22,099 bases of DNA from an uncultured Flavobacteriales bacterium. Lineage in GTDB: Bacteria > Bacteroidota > Bacteroidia > Flavobacteriales_D > Crocinitomicaceae. How positions within the stretch are numbered: position 1 is the stretch's first letter; each line of letters begins with the position of its first letter. A model generated the notes under the pieces. It was given only the letters and a program-made list of their open reading frames with translations. It did no database searches and was not told where the DNA came from. The position numbers were made by a program, and so were the translations under genes. This document shows, piece by piece, positions 1 to 6,802 of this stretch. The stretch covers positions 1 through 22,099 of the forward strand of contig CAIUKX010000107.1 in the NCBI GenBank assembly GCA_903899795.1, written 5' to 3'.

Positions 1-9
1 AAGTTATAT

Positions 10-37
10 CCCTCGATGAATGTGTATTTATCGAGGG
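10..37 (+). terminator. Probable rho-independent terminator of an upstream plus-strand gene
   Basis: A 12-bp stem (CCCTCGATGAAT paired with ATTTATCGAGGG, one G-U pair) closes a GTGT tetraloop. It is followed by a modest T-rich tract (TTCTATTT). The G-U pair exists only in plus-strand RNA and would be A-C on the other strand, so it most likely terminates a plus-strand gene lying left of the window. The T-tract is weak, so this is probable rather than certain. Confidence 0.6.
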
Positions 38-163
38 TTCTATTTACTATATCTCAAAGAACTATACCGCAAATAATCCACAATAGGGATAGGTGCGTAA
101 GTTTATTTAACATTTTACACGACTGATTTCCGCCAAAAGTGTCCAAAAATCCACCTAGAATCG

Positions 164-171
164 TAAATTTG
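164..171 (+). promoter_or_regulatory. Bacteroidota -7 promoter box (TAAATTTG)
   Basis: TAAATTTG fits the Bacteroidota -7 consensus TAnnTTTG recognised by the primary sigma factor of this phylum. No clear TTG -33 element is seen at the usual distance. The box ends 5 nt before the ATG at 177, so a transcript started here would be nearly or fully leaderless. It would drive the 177-3137 gene run. Confidence 0.45.
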
Positions 172-176
172 TGGTT

Positions 177-539
177 ATGGATCACGAAATAGAAATTAGA
201 TTTCAAAAATTAAAAGCTAAACTGGAAGAGCAATTTGGTGAAGGAATGGATGTTCAAGCCATTTTATTTCTCATCGGTGTTGATCATCTAGGTATTGGCT
301 ATAAAAATTTCACGAAAAACGAAAAAGTCGATCTGCTACACATTGCTATCTGTACATTGCTTGAACCTTTTGGTTATTACACCTTTGAGGGACGGGACAA
401 TGACAACTGGCCACACTATAAATTGGAAAAACAATTACCTCCTCTATCTGATCCGGAACAACAACATTTAATAAAAGAAGCGATGTTGGATTATTTTGCT
501 GAGGAAGGTATTTTTGTTGAAGAAAAAATAATTCGCTAA
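177..539 (+). CDS. Conserved hypothetical protein, about 120 aa, upstream of rseP
   Basis: A soluble, acidic protein of 120 residues without a signal peptide or membrane segment. I do not recognise a named domain. It starts with a charged helix (HEIEIRFQKLKAKLEEQF), has a central segment (ILFLIGVDHLGIGYKNFTKNEKVDLLHIAICTLLEPFGYY) and ends in an acidic helix. The frame also opens at GTG 171, but that codon overlaps the TAAATTTG promoter box, so ATG 177 is preferred. It lies 19 nt upstream of rseP on the same strand and is probably co-transcribed with it. That position suggests a lineage-specific partner of the rseP operon, but no function can be assigned. Confidence 0.8.
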   Translation: MDHEIEIRFQKLKAKLEEQFGEGMDVQAILFLIGVDHLGIGYKNFTKNEKVDLLHIAICTLLEPFGYYTFEGRDNDNWPHYKLEKQLPPLSDPEQQHLIKEAMLDYFAEEGIFVEEKIIR

Positions 540-558
540 AAGTATATAATTTACACAC

Positions 559-2085
559 ATGGATTTTTTAATTAAAGCTGCACAGTTACTCCTTTCGCTA
601 TCCTTACTTGTCATATTACACGAATTCGGACACTTTATACCTGCCCGATTATTTAAAACAAGAGTTGAAAAGTTTTACTTGTTTTTCAACCCATGGTTTT
701 CACTCTTCAAAAAGAAAATCGGTGAAACAGAATGGGGAATCGGTTGGTTACCATTAGGTGGATTTGTAAAAATTGCAGGTATGGTCGATGAATCGATGGA
801 CAAAGAGCAATTAGCACTACCACCTCAACCATGGGAATTCAGATCAAAACCAGCTTGGCAACGTTTGATAATCATGCTTGGTGGAGTTTTTGTCAATGTA
901 GTAGTTGGTTTCCTTATCTACATTTTCGTTGTTTTTGCCTATGGTAAAACAGAATTTAAACCATCCGAACTAAAAAGTGGGTTGTCCGTTCACCCTTATT
1001 TCGAACAATTTGGATTGAAATCAGGTGATAATGTACTCGAAATGGAAGGGGAGAAATTCAATCATTATGTTGATTTTAAAATGAAGGTTTTAGATATCAA
1101 CAATGAAATTTTACTCCGTGGTGTTCGAAAACTAAAAATTCAACATGCTGACGGTTCTGTTGAAGATATTACTTTACCCGATAATATTGATTATAAAATA
1201 TTCGAAGAAGCAGCATTTCCTGTATTTAAAAATCGTGGAAAAAATATGGGTGTCGAATTTTTATTCGCTATCGTAAAAAATAAAAAATTAGGATTGGATC
1301 TCGGGGATAAACTGATCGCGGTAAATAATCAAAAAATTGGGAAATATTCAACGGAAGAACCGATCAAAACGATTACCGTAGAAAGAGGAACTGAAAAAAT
1401 CAACATCAATACGAATAAAGTTCCGATGGATTCCTTGTTTGCATGTTTTCCAACTTTGAGTATCGGACTTCATGAAAACGATAAGATAATCGCTGCCAAT
1501 TCAAAGAAAATCATTTTTACAGATGATTTACAATCTGTACTTTATTTCAATAAAGGGAAAAAAGTAAATTTATCCATTCTTCATAATGGTGATACTTTGC
1601 AAAGAGAATTGAAAGTAAGCAGCACAGCCATGATGGGTTTCACCTATAAAGACCTTGCTAAAAGCGAAACCCAAATGTTCAACACAAAGTACTTCAGTTT
1701 TGGTGAAAGTGTAAGTTTGGGGCTTCAGGATGGAAAAAATACAATCGGAGATTATGCTTCACAATTGAAATTCCTTTTCACCAAAAAAGGAGCAAGTTCA
1801 TTGGGAGGTTTTGCCTCAATGGGTAAATTATTTCCAAGTACATGGGATTGGCATGCATTCTGGAACATTACAGGGTTTATATCCTTGGTATTGGCATTTA
1901 TGAATTTACTACCTATTCCTGCCTTAGACGGAGGACATGTTGTCTTCTTATTATACGAAATGGTTACCGGTAAAGAAGCTCCACAAAAAGTATTGGAATA
2001 TGCACAATATGCCGGAATCTTTTTCTTACTTGGCTTGATGCTCTACGCAAATGGTATGGATGTATTCCGATGGATCACCGGATAG
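559..2085 (+). CDS. rseP: RIP metalloprotease RseP (site-2 protease family)
   Basis: Intramembrane zinc metalloprotease (family M50) that cleaves transmembrane substrates such as anti-sigma factors and remnant signal peptides in the inner membrane. The zinc motif HEFGH is at residues 21-25 in the first membrane helix, followed by the WGIGWLPLGGFVKIAGM strand typical of the family. A second helix (about 100-125) precedes two PDZ-like periplasmic domains (about 130-360). The third zinc ligand lies in the LDG motif (A455-L-D-G-G-H460), followed by two C-terminal helices. At 508 residues it is longer than the E. coli enzyme (about 450), because of the PDZ region. ATG 559 begins directly with the first helix. 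It sits between a hypothetical gene (19-nt gap) and gldH (43-nt gap). Identification is secure; the substrate is unknown. Confidence 0.95.
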   Translation: MDFLIKAAQLLLSLSLLVILHEFGHFIPARLFKTRVEKFYLFFNPWFSLFKKKIGETEWGIGWLPLGGFVKIAGMVDESMDKEQLALPPQPWEFRSKPAWQRLIIMLGGVFVNVVVGFLIYIFVVFAYGKTEFKPSELKSGLSVHPYFEQFGLKSGDNVLEMEGEKFNHYVDFKMKVLDINNEILLRGVRKLKIQHADGSVEDITLPDNIDYKIFEEAAFPVFKNRGKNMGVEFLFAIVKNKKLGLDLGDKLIAVNNQKIGKYSTEEPIKTITVERGTEKININTNKVPMDSLFACFPTLSIGLHENDKIIAANSKKIIFTDDLQSVLYFNKGKKVNLSILHNGDTLQRELKVSSTAMMGFTYKDLAKSETQMFNTKYFSFGESVSLGLQDGKNTIGDYASQLKFLFTKKGASSLGGFASMGKLFPSTWDWHAFWNITGFISLVLAFMNLLPIPALDGGHVVFLLYEMVTGKEAPQKVLEYAQYAGIFFLLGLMLYANGMDVFRWITG

Positions 2086-2128
2086 TTACTTTTTTGAACA
2101 TTTGAATTCTAGGATAAAACAAGTAAAT

Positions 2129-2593
2129 ATGAAATCAATAGCAATTTTCGCATGTATAGCTTTAAGCTTATTCGGATGTCAATCAAAAAATAGAATTTAT
2201 TCTGAACACAAAGAATTATCCTCTCAGTTGCAATGGCTAAAAAAAGATGTCCGTGAATTTGAAGTTCCAATCGAAGATCCAAATGCAGCTTATACCTTAA
2301 GCCTTTCTTTCAGATATGCTGAAGGTTTTCCCGATAAAGCAATGAAAGTAAACGTAATTGAAATTTCTCCTAAAGGAACTGAAACTTCAAAAGTCTATAC
2401 ACTTAAAGTGAAAGACGATAATGGAAAATACATCGGAGAACCAGGGTTGGATATTTGGGACAGTGAACACGTCATTGAAGCAAATAAAAAATACACAGAA
2501 AAAGGAAAATACACCTACAAAATTGAACCAGCTATGCCTAAGGATCCGGTCAATATGGTGATGGAAATCGGAGTAATTGTGGACAAAAACTAA
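2129..2593 (+). CDS. gldH: GldH-like gliding motility lipoprotein
   Basis: Predicted lipoprotein of 154 residues. The signal peptide MKSIAIFACIALSLFGC ends in a lipobox with Cys17. The mature part resembles the GldH family: NRIYSEHKEL just after the cysteine, a beta-rich core, a DDNGKYIGEPGLD segment and a closing KYTEKGKYTYKIEPAMPKDPVNMVMEIGVIVDK. In flavobacteria GldH belongs to the Gld set needed for gliding and for stability of the type IX secretion/motility apparatus. The frame extends upstream to 2051 inside rseP, but ATG 2129 places the signal peptide correctly. The family call comes from remembered sequence pattern, not from a search. Whether this organism glides cannot be told from the window. 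Confidence 0.75.
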   Translation: MKSIAIFACIALSLFGCQSKNRIYSEHKELSSQLQWLKKDVREFEVPIEDPNAAYTLSLSFRYAEGFPDKAMKVNVIEISPKGTETSKVYTLKVKDDNGKYIGEPGLDIWDSEHVIEANKKYTEKGKYTYKIEPAMPKDPVNMVMEIGVIVDKN

Positions 2594-2612
2594 TAGTTCA
2601 GCTGTATCAATT

Positions 2613-3137
2613 TTGGAGTCACACATCCATATTCGTAAAATCACAACCGACGATTGTCTGGCCTTATCAGAAATAAGCGCAAGTACTTTTTACGATACTT
2701 TTGCAGCTTACAACACGAAGGAGGACATGGATCAATTTCTTACAGTAAATTGCTCTCCGGCAACCTTAAAAACAGAAATCGATGAACCTTACAGTACATT
2801 TTATTTTGCTGAAGAAAATTCGAAACCTTTAGGATTTGTGAAACTGAGAACACAACCTATTCCTGAGGAATTAACCAATGAACAGGTAATCGAAATCGAG
2901 CGGTTGTATGTCCTGACTTCACATCATGGCAAAAAAATAGGTGCTCAACTAATGAGTCACTGCATCCAACTGGCTCAAAATTCAGGATGCAATTACATTT
3001 GGCTAGCAGTTTGGGAACACAATCAAAAAGCCATTCACTTCTATGAAAAATGGGGATTTGAAAAATTCGGAGCTAAAATCTTCGTCTTGGGAACTGATGA
3101 ACAGACTGATTTCATGATGAAGAAAAAACTGGATTAA
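2613..3137 (+). CDS. GNAT-family N-acetyltransferase, PaiA-like
   Basis: Acetyl-CoA dependent N-acetyltransferase. It opens with the GNAT strand HIHIRKITTDD, continues with STFYDTFAAYNTKEDMDQFL, and has the motif A region IEIERLYVLTSHHGKKIGAQLM (acetyl-CoA pyrophosphate loop near HHGKKIG) and the motif B region WLAVWEHNQKAIHFYEKWGFEKFG. The arrangement closely matches Bacillus PaiA, a spermidine/spermine N-acetyltransferase, including the ending GTDEQTDFMMKKKL. Polyamine acetylation is therefore the best guess. There is no suitable ATG: the frame allows TTG at 2577, overlapping gldH, or TTG at 2613 (174 aa). TTG 2613 is chosen because it begins just before the conserved domain and 19 nt after the gldH stop. 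The start is uncertain. The gene converges on the minus-strand gene at 3139 with one base between stops. Confidence 0.85.
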   Translation: MESHIHIRKITTDDCLALSEISASTFYDTFAAYNTKEDMDQFLTVNCSPATLKTEIDEPYSTFYFAEENSKPLGFVKLRTQPIPEELTNEQVIEIERLYVLTSHHGKKIGAQLMSHCIQLAQNSGCNYIWLAVWEHNQKAIHFYEKWGFEKFGAKIFVLGTDEQTDFMMKKKLD

Positions 3138-3138
3138 T

Positions 3139-3381
3139 TCAAAGCGTAATTACTTTTAAGTCCGGCTCTGTCATTAAGGCAAAGGAGTCTTCATAAGCAA
3201 CATATTGCTTATCACCATAAAATTTAAAACGATACAATCTTCCCGATGAAACCCCTTTGATTGTAAAAGGATAACTTCCGATGTATTCAAACAACGTTTC
3301 CTTAATAGAAGTTCCTGCACCATTTACTGTATCGTCATTTTCTTTCAATCTCTCACTTCTTTTATTCCCAAAAAAACTCAT
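3139..3381 (-). CDS. Small paralogous protein, 80 aa (FF form)
   Basis: An 80-residue protein that is a diverged duplicate of the neighbour at 3568-3825. The conserved part (about residues 30-78) reads FEYIGSYPFTIKGVSSGRLYRFKF, then GDKQYVAYEDSF and EPDLKV. It suggests a small beta-barrel (SH3-like) domain by its FEYxG, KGVSSGxxYxFxF and hydrophobic spacing. The N-terminus is MSFFGNKRSER, whereas the neighbour has MSCCGNKR, so a Cys pair has become Phe-Phe. There is no signal peptide or membrane helix. The gene is separated from its paralogue by a 186-nt gap with no clear promoter. Function is unknown. It is probably the last gene of the 3139-6387 cassette. Confidence 0.75.
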   Translation of the reverse strand: MSFFGNKRSERLKENDDTVNGAGTSIKETLFEYIGSYPFTIKGVSSGRLYRFKFYGDKQYVAYEDSFALMTEPDLKVITL

Positions 3382-3567
3382 ATTCTATCTTTAATTGATT
3401 AGGTTTAAACGCATTCATTATCCATTTACGTATACTAGCTTTGTCATTTTTCCAATACATAATATTACTACTATAATTTAAATCGATTATTAATATAGTT
3501 GTATGATATGGTTAAGCTATTGTTAGCTTGAAAGTGCTTTACGCATTTAGTACTATCGACAAACAGC

Positions 3568-3825
3568 TTAGGATTTCACTACTATTAAATCCGGCTCAGC
3601 CATCAATGAAAATGAATCACTGAAATCAACAGATTGTTTATCTCCCTTGAATCGAAAACTATATGTTTTTCCAGAAGAAACACCTTTTATGGAAAAAGGA
3701 TAAAAGCCTGTATATTCAAAAAGCTTACTTTCTTGTTTCTCAATAGCATTTACTGTATTTGAAGACGTGATTGGCAATTCGATTTCTCTCTTCCATTGAT
3801 TTCTTTTATTTCCACAACAACTCAT
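3568..3825 (-). CDS. Small paralogous protein, 85 aa (CC form)
   Basis: An 85-residue cytoplasmic-looking protein beginning MSCCGNKRNQ, with a vicinal Cys pair at residues 3-4. A low-complexity linker follows, then a compact domain (FEYTGFYPFSIKGVSSGKTYSFRF, GDKQSVDFSDSF, EPDLIVV). About two thirds of the 48 aligned positions match the downstream paralogue by eye. From memory, small proteins starting with a CCG(x)KR motif followed by FEYxGxxxxxVxGxxxGxxYxF occur in several phyla, often as uncharacterised genes. The start is 1 nt after the stop of the DUF1360 gene, so the two are surely co-transcribed and likely translationally coupled. Function is unknown; the Cys pair could bind a metal or be lipidated or disulfide-linked. 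Confidence 0.8.
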   Translation of the reverse strand: MSCCGNKRNQWKREIELPITSSNTVNAIEKQESKLFEYTGFYPFSIKGVSSGKTYSFRFKGDKQSVDFSDSFSLMAEPDLIVVKS

Positions 3826-3826
3826 A

Positions 3827-4114
3827 TTATTCTTCTTTTTTTTCGGTGAATTTATAAAGTAAGCAGGCTGCTCCTGATAATGCTAAACACATTATTATTC
3901 CATCTTTCCATGTATTCGTCAATAGAACAGCAAACGGAATTGCAACCCATATACTCAAGCAATAAAAACAGTCGAGCAAGTTTCCGAAGAATCCTTGCCC
4001 GAACATTTTTCTAAATTTAAATACCAGATCGAAGGGACCATCTTCATTTGAAAAAAGATGGGTAATCCTCCAGATCGCGAGTGCATATATACAAAAGTGA
4101 ACTACTGAAATCAT
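3827..4114 (-). CDS. DUF1360-like small membrane protein, 95 aa
   Basis: Small integral membrane protein. It has an N-terminal hydrophobic segment (FCIYALAIWRITHLF), the motif NEDGPFDLVFKFRKMFG (EDGPFD at 24-29), a CFYC pair at residues 49-52 followed by LSIWVAIPFAVLL (second helix), and a third helix (GIIMCLALSGAACLLY). The order R-x-T-x-L, EDGPFD, then CxxC-LxxW is the pattern I associate with DUF1360, a family without established biochemical function. Its ATG overlaps the TGA of the restored upstream reading frame (ATGA at 4111-4114), and its stop lies 1 nt before the next gene. This marks it as an obligate part of the same unit. Confidence 0.8.
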   Translation of the reverse strand: MISVVHFCIYALAIWRITHLFSNEDGPFDLVFKFRKMFGQGFFGNLLDCFYCLSIWVAIPFAVLLTNTWKDGIIMCLALSGAACLLYKFTEKKEE

Positions 4115-4305
4115 GGATTTAGTAATTCCATCATAATTTGACTGTATGCCGGATACGTACTCGATAAACCGGTATTATAGCCATTTGTTATTCTTTGATT
4201 AGCCGTTAAGCTGAAAGTATAAATGGTAAAATACTCCCCGGTTTTAATCCATCCGTCGCCTGCTACAGTCGGTTGAATTTGTACATTGATAGAACCGGCA
4301 TCACT
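4111..4305 (-). pseudogene. Detached 3' end of the large cassette gene (in frame after TAA)
   Basis: Directly after the TAA at 4306-4308 the same frame runs open for 64 codons and stops at TGA 4111-4113. It reads SDAGSINVQIQPTVAGDG, then WIKTGEYFTIYTFSLTANQR, and ends SQIMMELLNP. Composition and codon use match the upstream protein, and its TGA overlaps the ATG of the DUF1360 gene as ATGA. That is the normal joint between coupled genes. The restored protein would be 758 codons. A single base change such as CAA, AAA or GAA to TAA would explain the break. A base-calling error or true readthrough cannot be excluded. Confidence 0.75.
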
Positions 4306-6387
4306 TTAATCATCAATTGTTCCTGAGTAACCTGGACAAGCATGGTGTACATTCGACGGATTGTGTCCTCCAGGGAATGTATGACCTCCAGCTATAGTAA
4401 ATGCTGCTTCAATATTGGATGTCAGGTCTAAAGATGTTCCCGGACATCTAGTCATACTTAGCACATAATTGTCTACAAAACCATATGGATCATTGGCTTG
4501 GAATGAAAATGCAACCGGTGTTTTTAACTGAGTATTCGTCAATCGATACAAACCACAACCTGCATTTAGGATCGTATTATCTGTTAATGCCGGAGTTGAC
4601 ATCCGGAAATTCAATCCATTGTTGTGTATAAACAAGGCAATCAAATCTGTCGCATTTGTAACATGATTTCCGCTGGCGTCATATCCATCCACCCGAACGT
4701 AGAATTTACCCGGTGTTCTTACGCCGGCAATTACATCATATAGTGCTGAATTCAGCTGCATATAACGATCCAAGTTTGAAAATTCCCAATCAATTCCATC
4801 AACAAAAATTTCTCGCTGAATGTTAATATAGGCAGGTACATGTCCAGTTAATGAACCTCCGACATTTGGGTAAAATGGTCCTACATCATCACCAATGTAA
4901 TTCGGTAGATTTCGTTTCGAAAATTTAGGATGCTTATAATTTTGACTCACATACTCCCATGCTAAAGTACCAGCTCTCATGATGCGAATAGTATACCATT
5001 TGATTTTATTATCTGTTGCACTTTTTTTGGTGTCATACATGCACCCTTTCATATCAATCGTTCCGGTCCAAGCTGCACATTCGATCGAAAATCCTGCTAG
5101 AGAACTATTGACTGAGATCGTCCCTGTTTCTTCCAGGTAATTTGAATCTCCGTATCTTCTTAAACTAGAAGCAGCTGTCGATCCCAAGGTATTTTGATTA
5201 CCTCCTATAAAAACATTACCCAAACTCCCAATTAAATTTCCATTGAAACAAGCTGAAGTAACCTGAACGGAAGACTGTGGTAAACACAAATCAATGCGCT
5301 TTAAATTGGATATATTGTAAAACGGTGCACTTTCATATTTTACTTCAAAAGGAGAATACTCAACCACTTTGACAATAATATCCGGGTAAACTACCGTGTT
5401 AATATCCTCACCCGGTGCAACATCATAAGCATCCTCCAAATAGGGTAAGGTCATATCAAAACTAAACCGGAAAATATAATTCCCATTCATATCTGTAATT
5501 GTATCCCCTAAAAGTCTTCTGTTGCCTGTTCCGGTATAAGCCCCACCTGACAATTCAGCTGCAGTTCTATCGTACTCTTCGAAAGTCAACGTTAAGTTGG
5601 ATCCTGCGTTCGTAAAACATGGAAATTGAATCCCTCCGATTACCGATGCCAAATCAGCAGCATCTGGAAGCATCGCGGAAACTGATTTTGAATTTGAGGT
5701 ACTTTTCAAATCAAAATCCTTTACCAAAAAATTAGAAAGTGAATCTGACGTTTCTTTGGTAACTTTCTTTTCAACAACAGCTTTTCTTGTATAATGCAAT
5801 GCTGTTTTTGGTTGCATCGCTTCACCTCCCAAATCAAAAACAATTGGTTTAAAATAGGGTGCCGGATCAGGAGGATTCGGATTCACTTTAATAGGTGGTA
5901 TTCGTTCCGGATAATATTGTTTAATCCAGTCGCTCAGTCTCGGGTTTTTCAGTGCACTGATCAAACCTGCATTAGTTTCAATCACATAAGGAAATCTTCG
6001 GCAAGGGTTAAAAATACATCTTCCATCATACAAAGTCACATTTCCATAAATAATGAAATCATTTATAGTGGCTGGTGTTGAGCAAGTTAATATTAAATCA
6101 TCAAAATCAGTATCACCACCTGCATCATTCGATAAAATATCAAACTCATAATGACTACCAACTTTATGAGGATATTTTAATTTGGTAGAGGAAGATTGCC
6201 AACCCGTACCCGGATCATTTTGGATGGATATGGACCACTGAGTACCGATAACACTTACTGATGTTCCCGGTATTCCTGAATGAATTCCATTACCTGAAAT
6301 TGCACCTTGTACTACAAATCGTTGTGAGTAGGCGGCACTTTTTGATTTTACTGCAACCGTCCAGTTGCCTTGCATTGAAATAATCAT
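4306..6387 (-). CDS. Large beta-rich protein of unknown function, ended early by an in-frame TAA
   Basis: A 693-residue protein without a signal peptide, membrane helix or recognisable type IX sorting domain. Residues 1-105 form a beta-rich domain (MIISMQGNWTVAVKSK, then WSISIQNDPGTGWQ) ending in an acidic loop N87-D-A-G-G-D-T-D-F-D-D97, like calcium-binding loops of DUF4114-type domains. Next comes YGNVTLYDGRCIFNPC (Cys124, Cys129) with a short helical stretch and a proline-rich linker (residues about 165-175). Around residue 300, DMNGNYIFRFSF resembles a carboxypeptidase-regulatory/SdrD-like fold. The C-terminal part is rich in Gly, Asn, Thr and aromatics (HHACPGYSGTIDD). The TAA at 4306-4308 is probably not the original end, because the same frame stays open for 64 more codons. 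It is the first gene of the cassette. I do not recognise the family; an extracellular, phage-derived or sheath-like structural role is only inference. Confidence 0.75.
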   Translation of the reverse strand: MIISMQGNWTVAVKSKSAAYSQRFVVQGAISGNGIHSGIPGTSVSVIGTQWSISIQNDPGTGWQSSSTKLKYPHKVGSHYEFDILSNDAGGDTDFDDLILTCSTPATINDFIIYGNVTLYDGRCIFNPCRRFPYVIETNAGLISALKNPRLSDWIKQYYPERIPPIKVNPNPPDPAPYFKPIVFDLGGEAMQPKTALHYTRKAVVEKKVTKETSDSLSNFLVKDFDLKSTSNSKSVSAMLPDAADLASVIGGIQFPCFTNAGSNLTLTFEEYDRTAAELSGGAYTGTGNRRLLGDTITDMNGNYIFRFSFDMTLPYLEDAYDVAPGEDINTVVYPDIIVKVVEYSPFEVKYESAPFYNISNLKRIDLCLPQSSVQVTSACFNGNLIGSLGNVFIGGNQNTLGSTAASSLRRYGDSNYLEETGTISVNSSLAGFSIECAAWTGTIDMKGCMYDTKKSATDNKIKWYTIRIMRAGTLAWEYVSQNYKHPKFSKRNLPNYIGDDVGPFYPNVGGSLTGHVPAYINIQREIFVDGIDWEFSNLDRYMQLNSALYDVIAGVRTPGKFYVRVDGYDASGNHVTNATDLIALFIHNNGLNFRMSTPALTDNTILNAGCGLYRLTNTQLKTPVAFSFQANDPYGFVDNYVLSMTRCPGTSLDLTSNIEAAFTIAGGHTFPGGHNPSNVHHACPGYSGTIDD

Positions 6388-6802
6388 AACTACTTTACTT
6401 TGATGCCTACTCTTTGATCGGATTTTCGGCTTCTTCCGTTTTCATTGATTCAACTTTAATTGATTAATCAATATTCTGATTATCAATAATAAAATCAATA
6501 TTAATAAATTAGTTTTAACTATTTATTATAATATCAATAAAAAAATGTGAATTCGAAAAAATTGATAATTTTCTACAAAGAATTAGTGAGATAACACTAG
6601 AATTTCCTTGTGAATCAATCGATTGAATGATGATGTTTATCAAAAATAAAGGTGAAAGTAGATGTAGGATAAGTAAAATTTATTCTACAATGTAAAGGAT
6701 TTGTGTTACTGAAATGAAGTCCGCATTCGAATTGAATACTTAATGGATACGCGAAATAACGGATTACAAGAAAATAAAGAAAGTGTGTTTTGAGATAAAA
6801 CC
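6388..6802. other. AT-rich intergenic region (415 bp) upstream of the large cassette gene
   Basis: No gene of normal size is visible. A perfect 14-bp palindrome (ATTGATTAATCAAT, 6459-6472) and four copies of ATCAATA (6467, 6482, 6494, 6533) lie 70-150 bp upstream of the start of the large gene. A possible minus-strand -7 box (TATTTTTG, 6641-6648) is about 250 bp upstream. A 12-codon minus-strand ORF (6407-6445, MKTEEAENPIKE) ends 19 nt before the gene. This is the only room for the promoter of the cassette, and it also holds the 3' flank of the Rieske gene. No clear terminator is seen. Confidence 0.5.
6459..6472. repeat. 14-bp perfect palindrome, possible operator
   Basis: ATTGATTAATCAAT reads the same on both strands and lies 71 bp upstream of the large cassette gene, in the position of a regulator site. 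In such AT-rich DNA a chance palindrome is possible. Confidence 0.3.

Noticed and set aside
2051..2128. Upstream extension of the gldH frame into the rseP 3' end
   Set aside because: It adds 26 residues before a clear lipoprotein signal peptide; ATG 2129 places the signal sequence at the N-terminus.
3382..3567. A third degraded copy of the small paralogue in the 186-bp gap
   Set aside because: Reading the minus strand shows stops and no trace of the FEYxG or KGVSSG motifs.
4306..4308. Programmed recoding at the TAA (selenocysteine or pyrrolysine)
   Set aside because: Those use TGA or TAG, and no downstream recoding structure is evident; mutation or sequence error is simpler.
3139..6387. Prophage remnant
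   Set aside because: No integrase, terminase, portal, capsid or attachment-site repeats were seen; a phage origin of single genes remains possible but is not shown.
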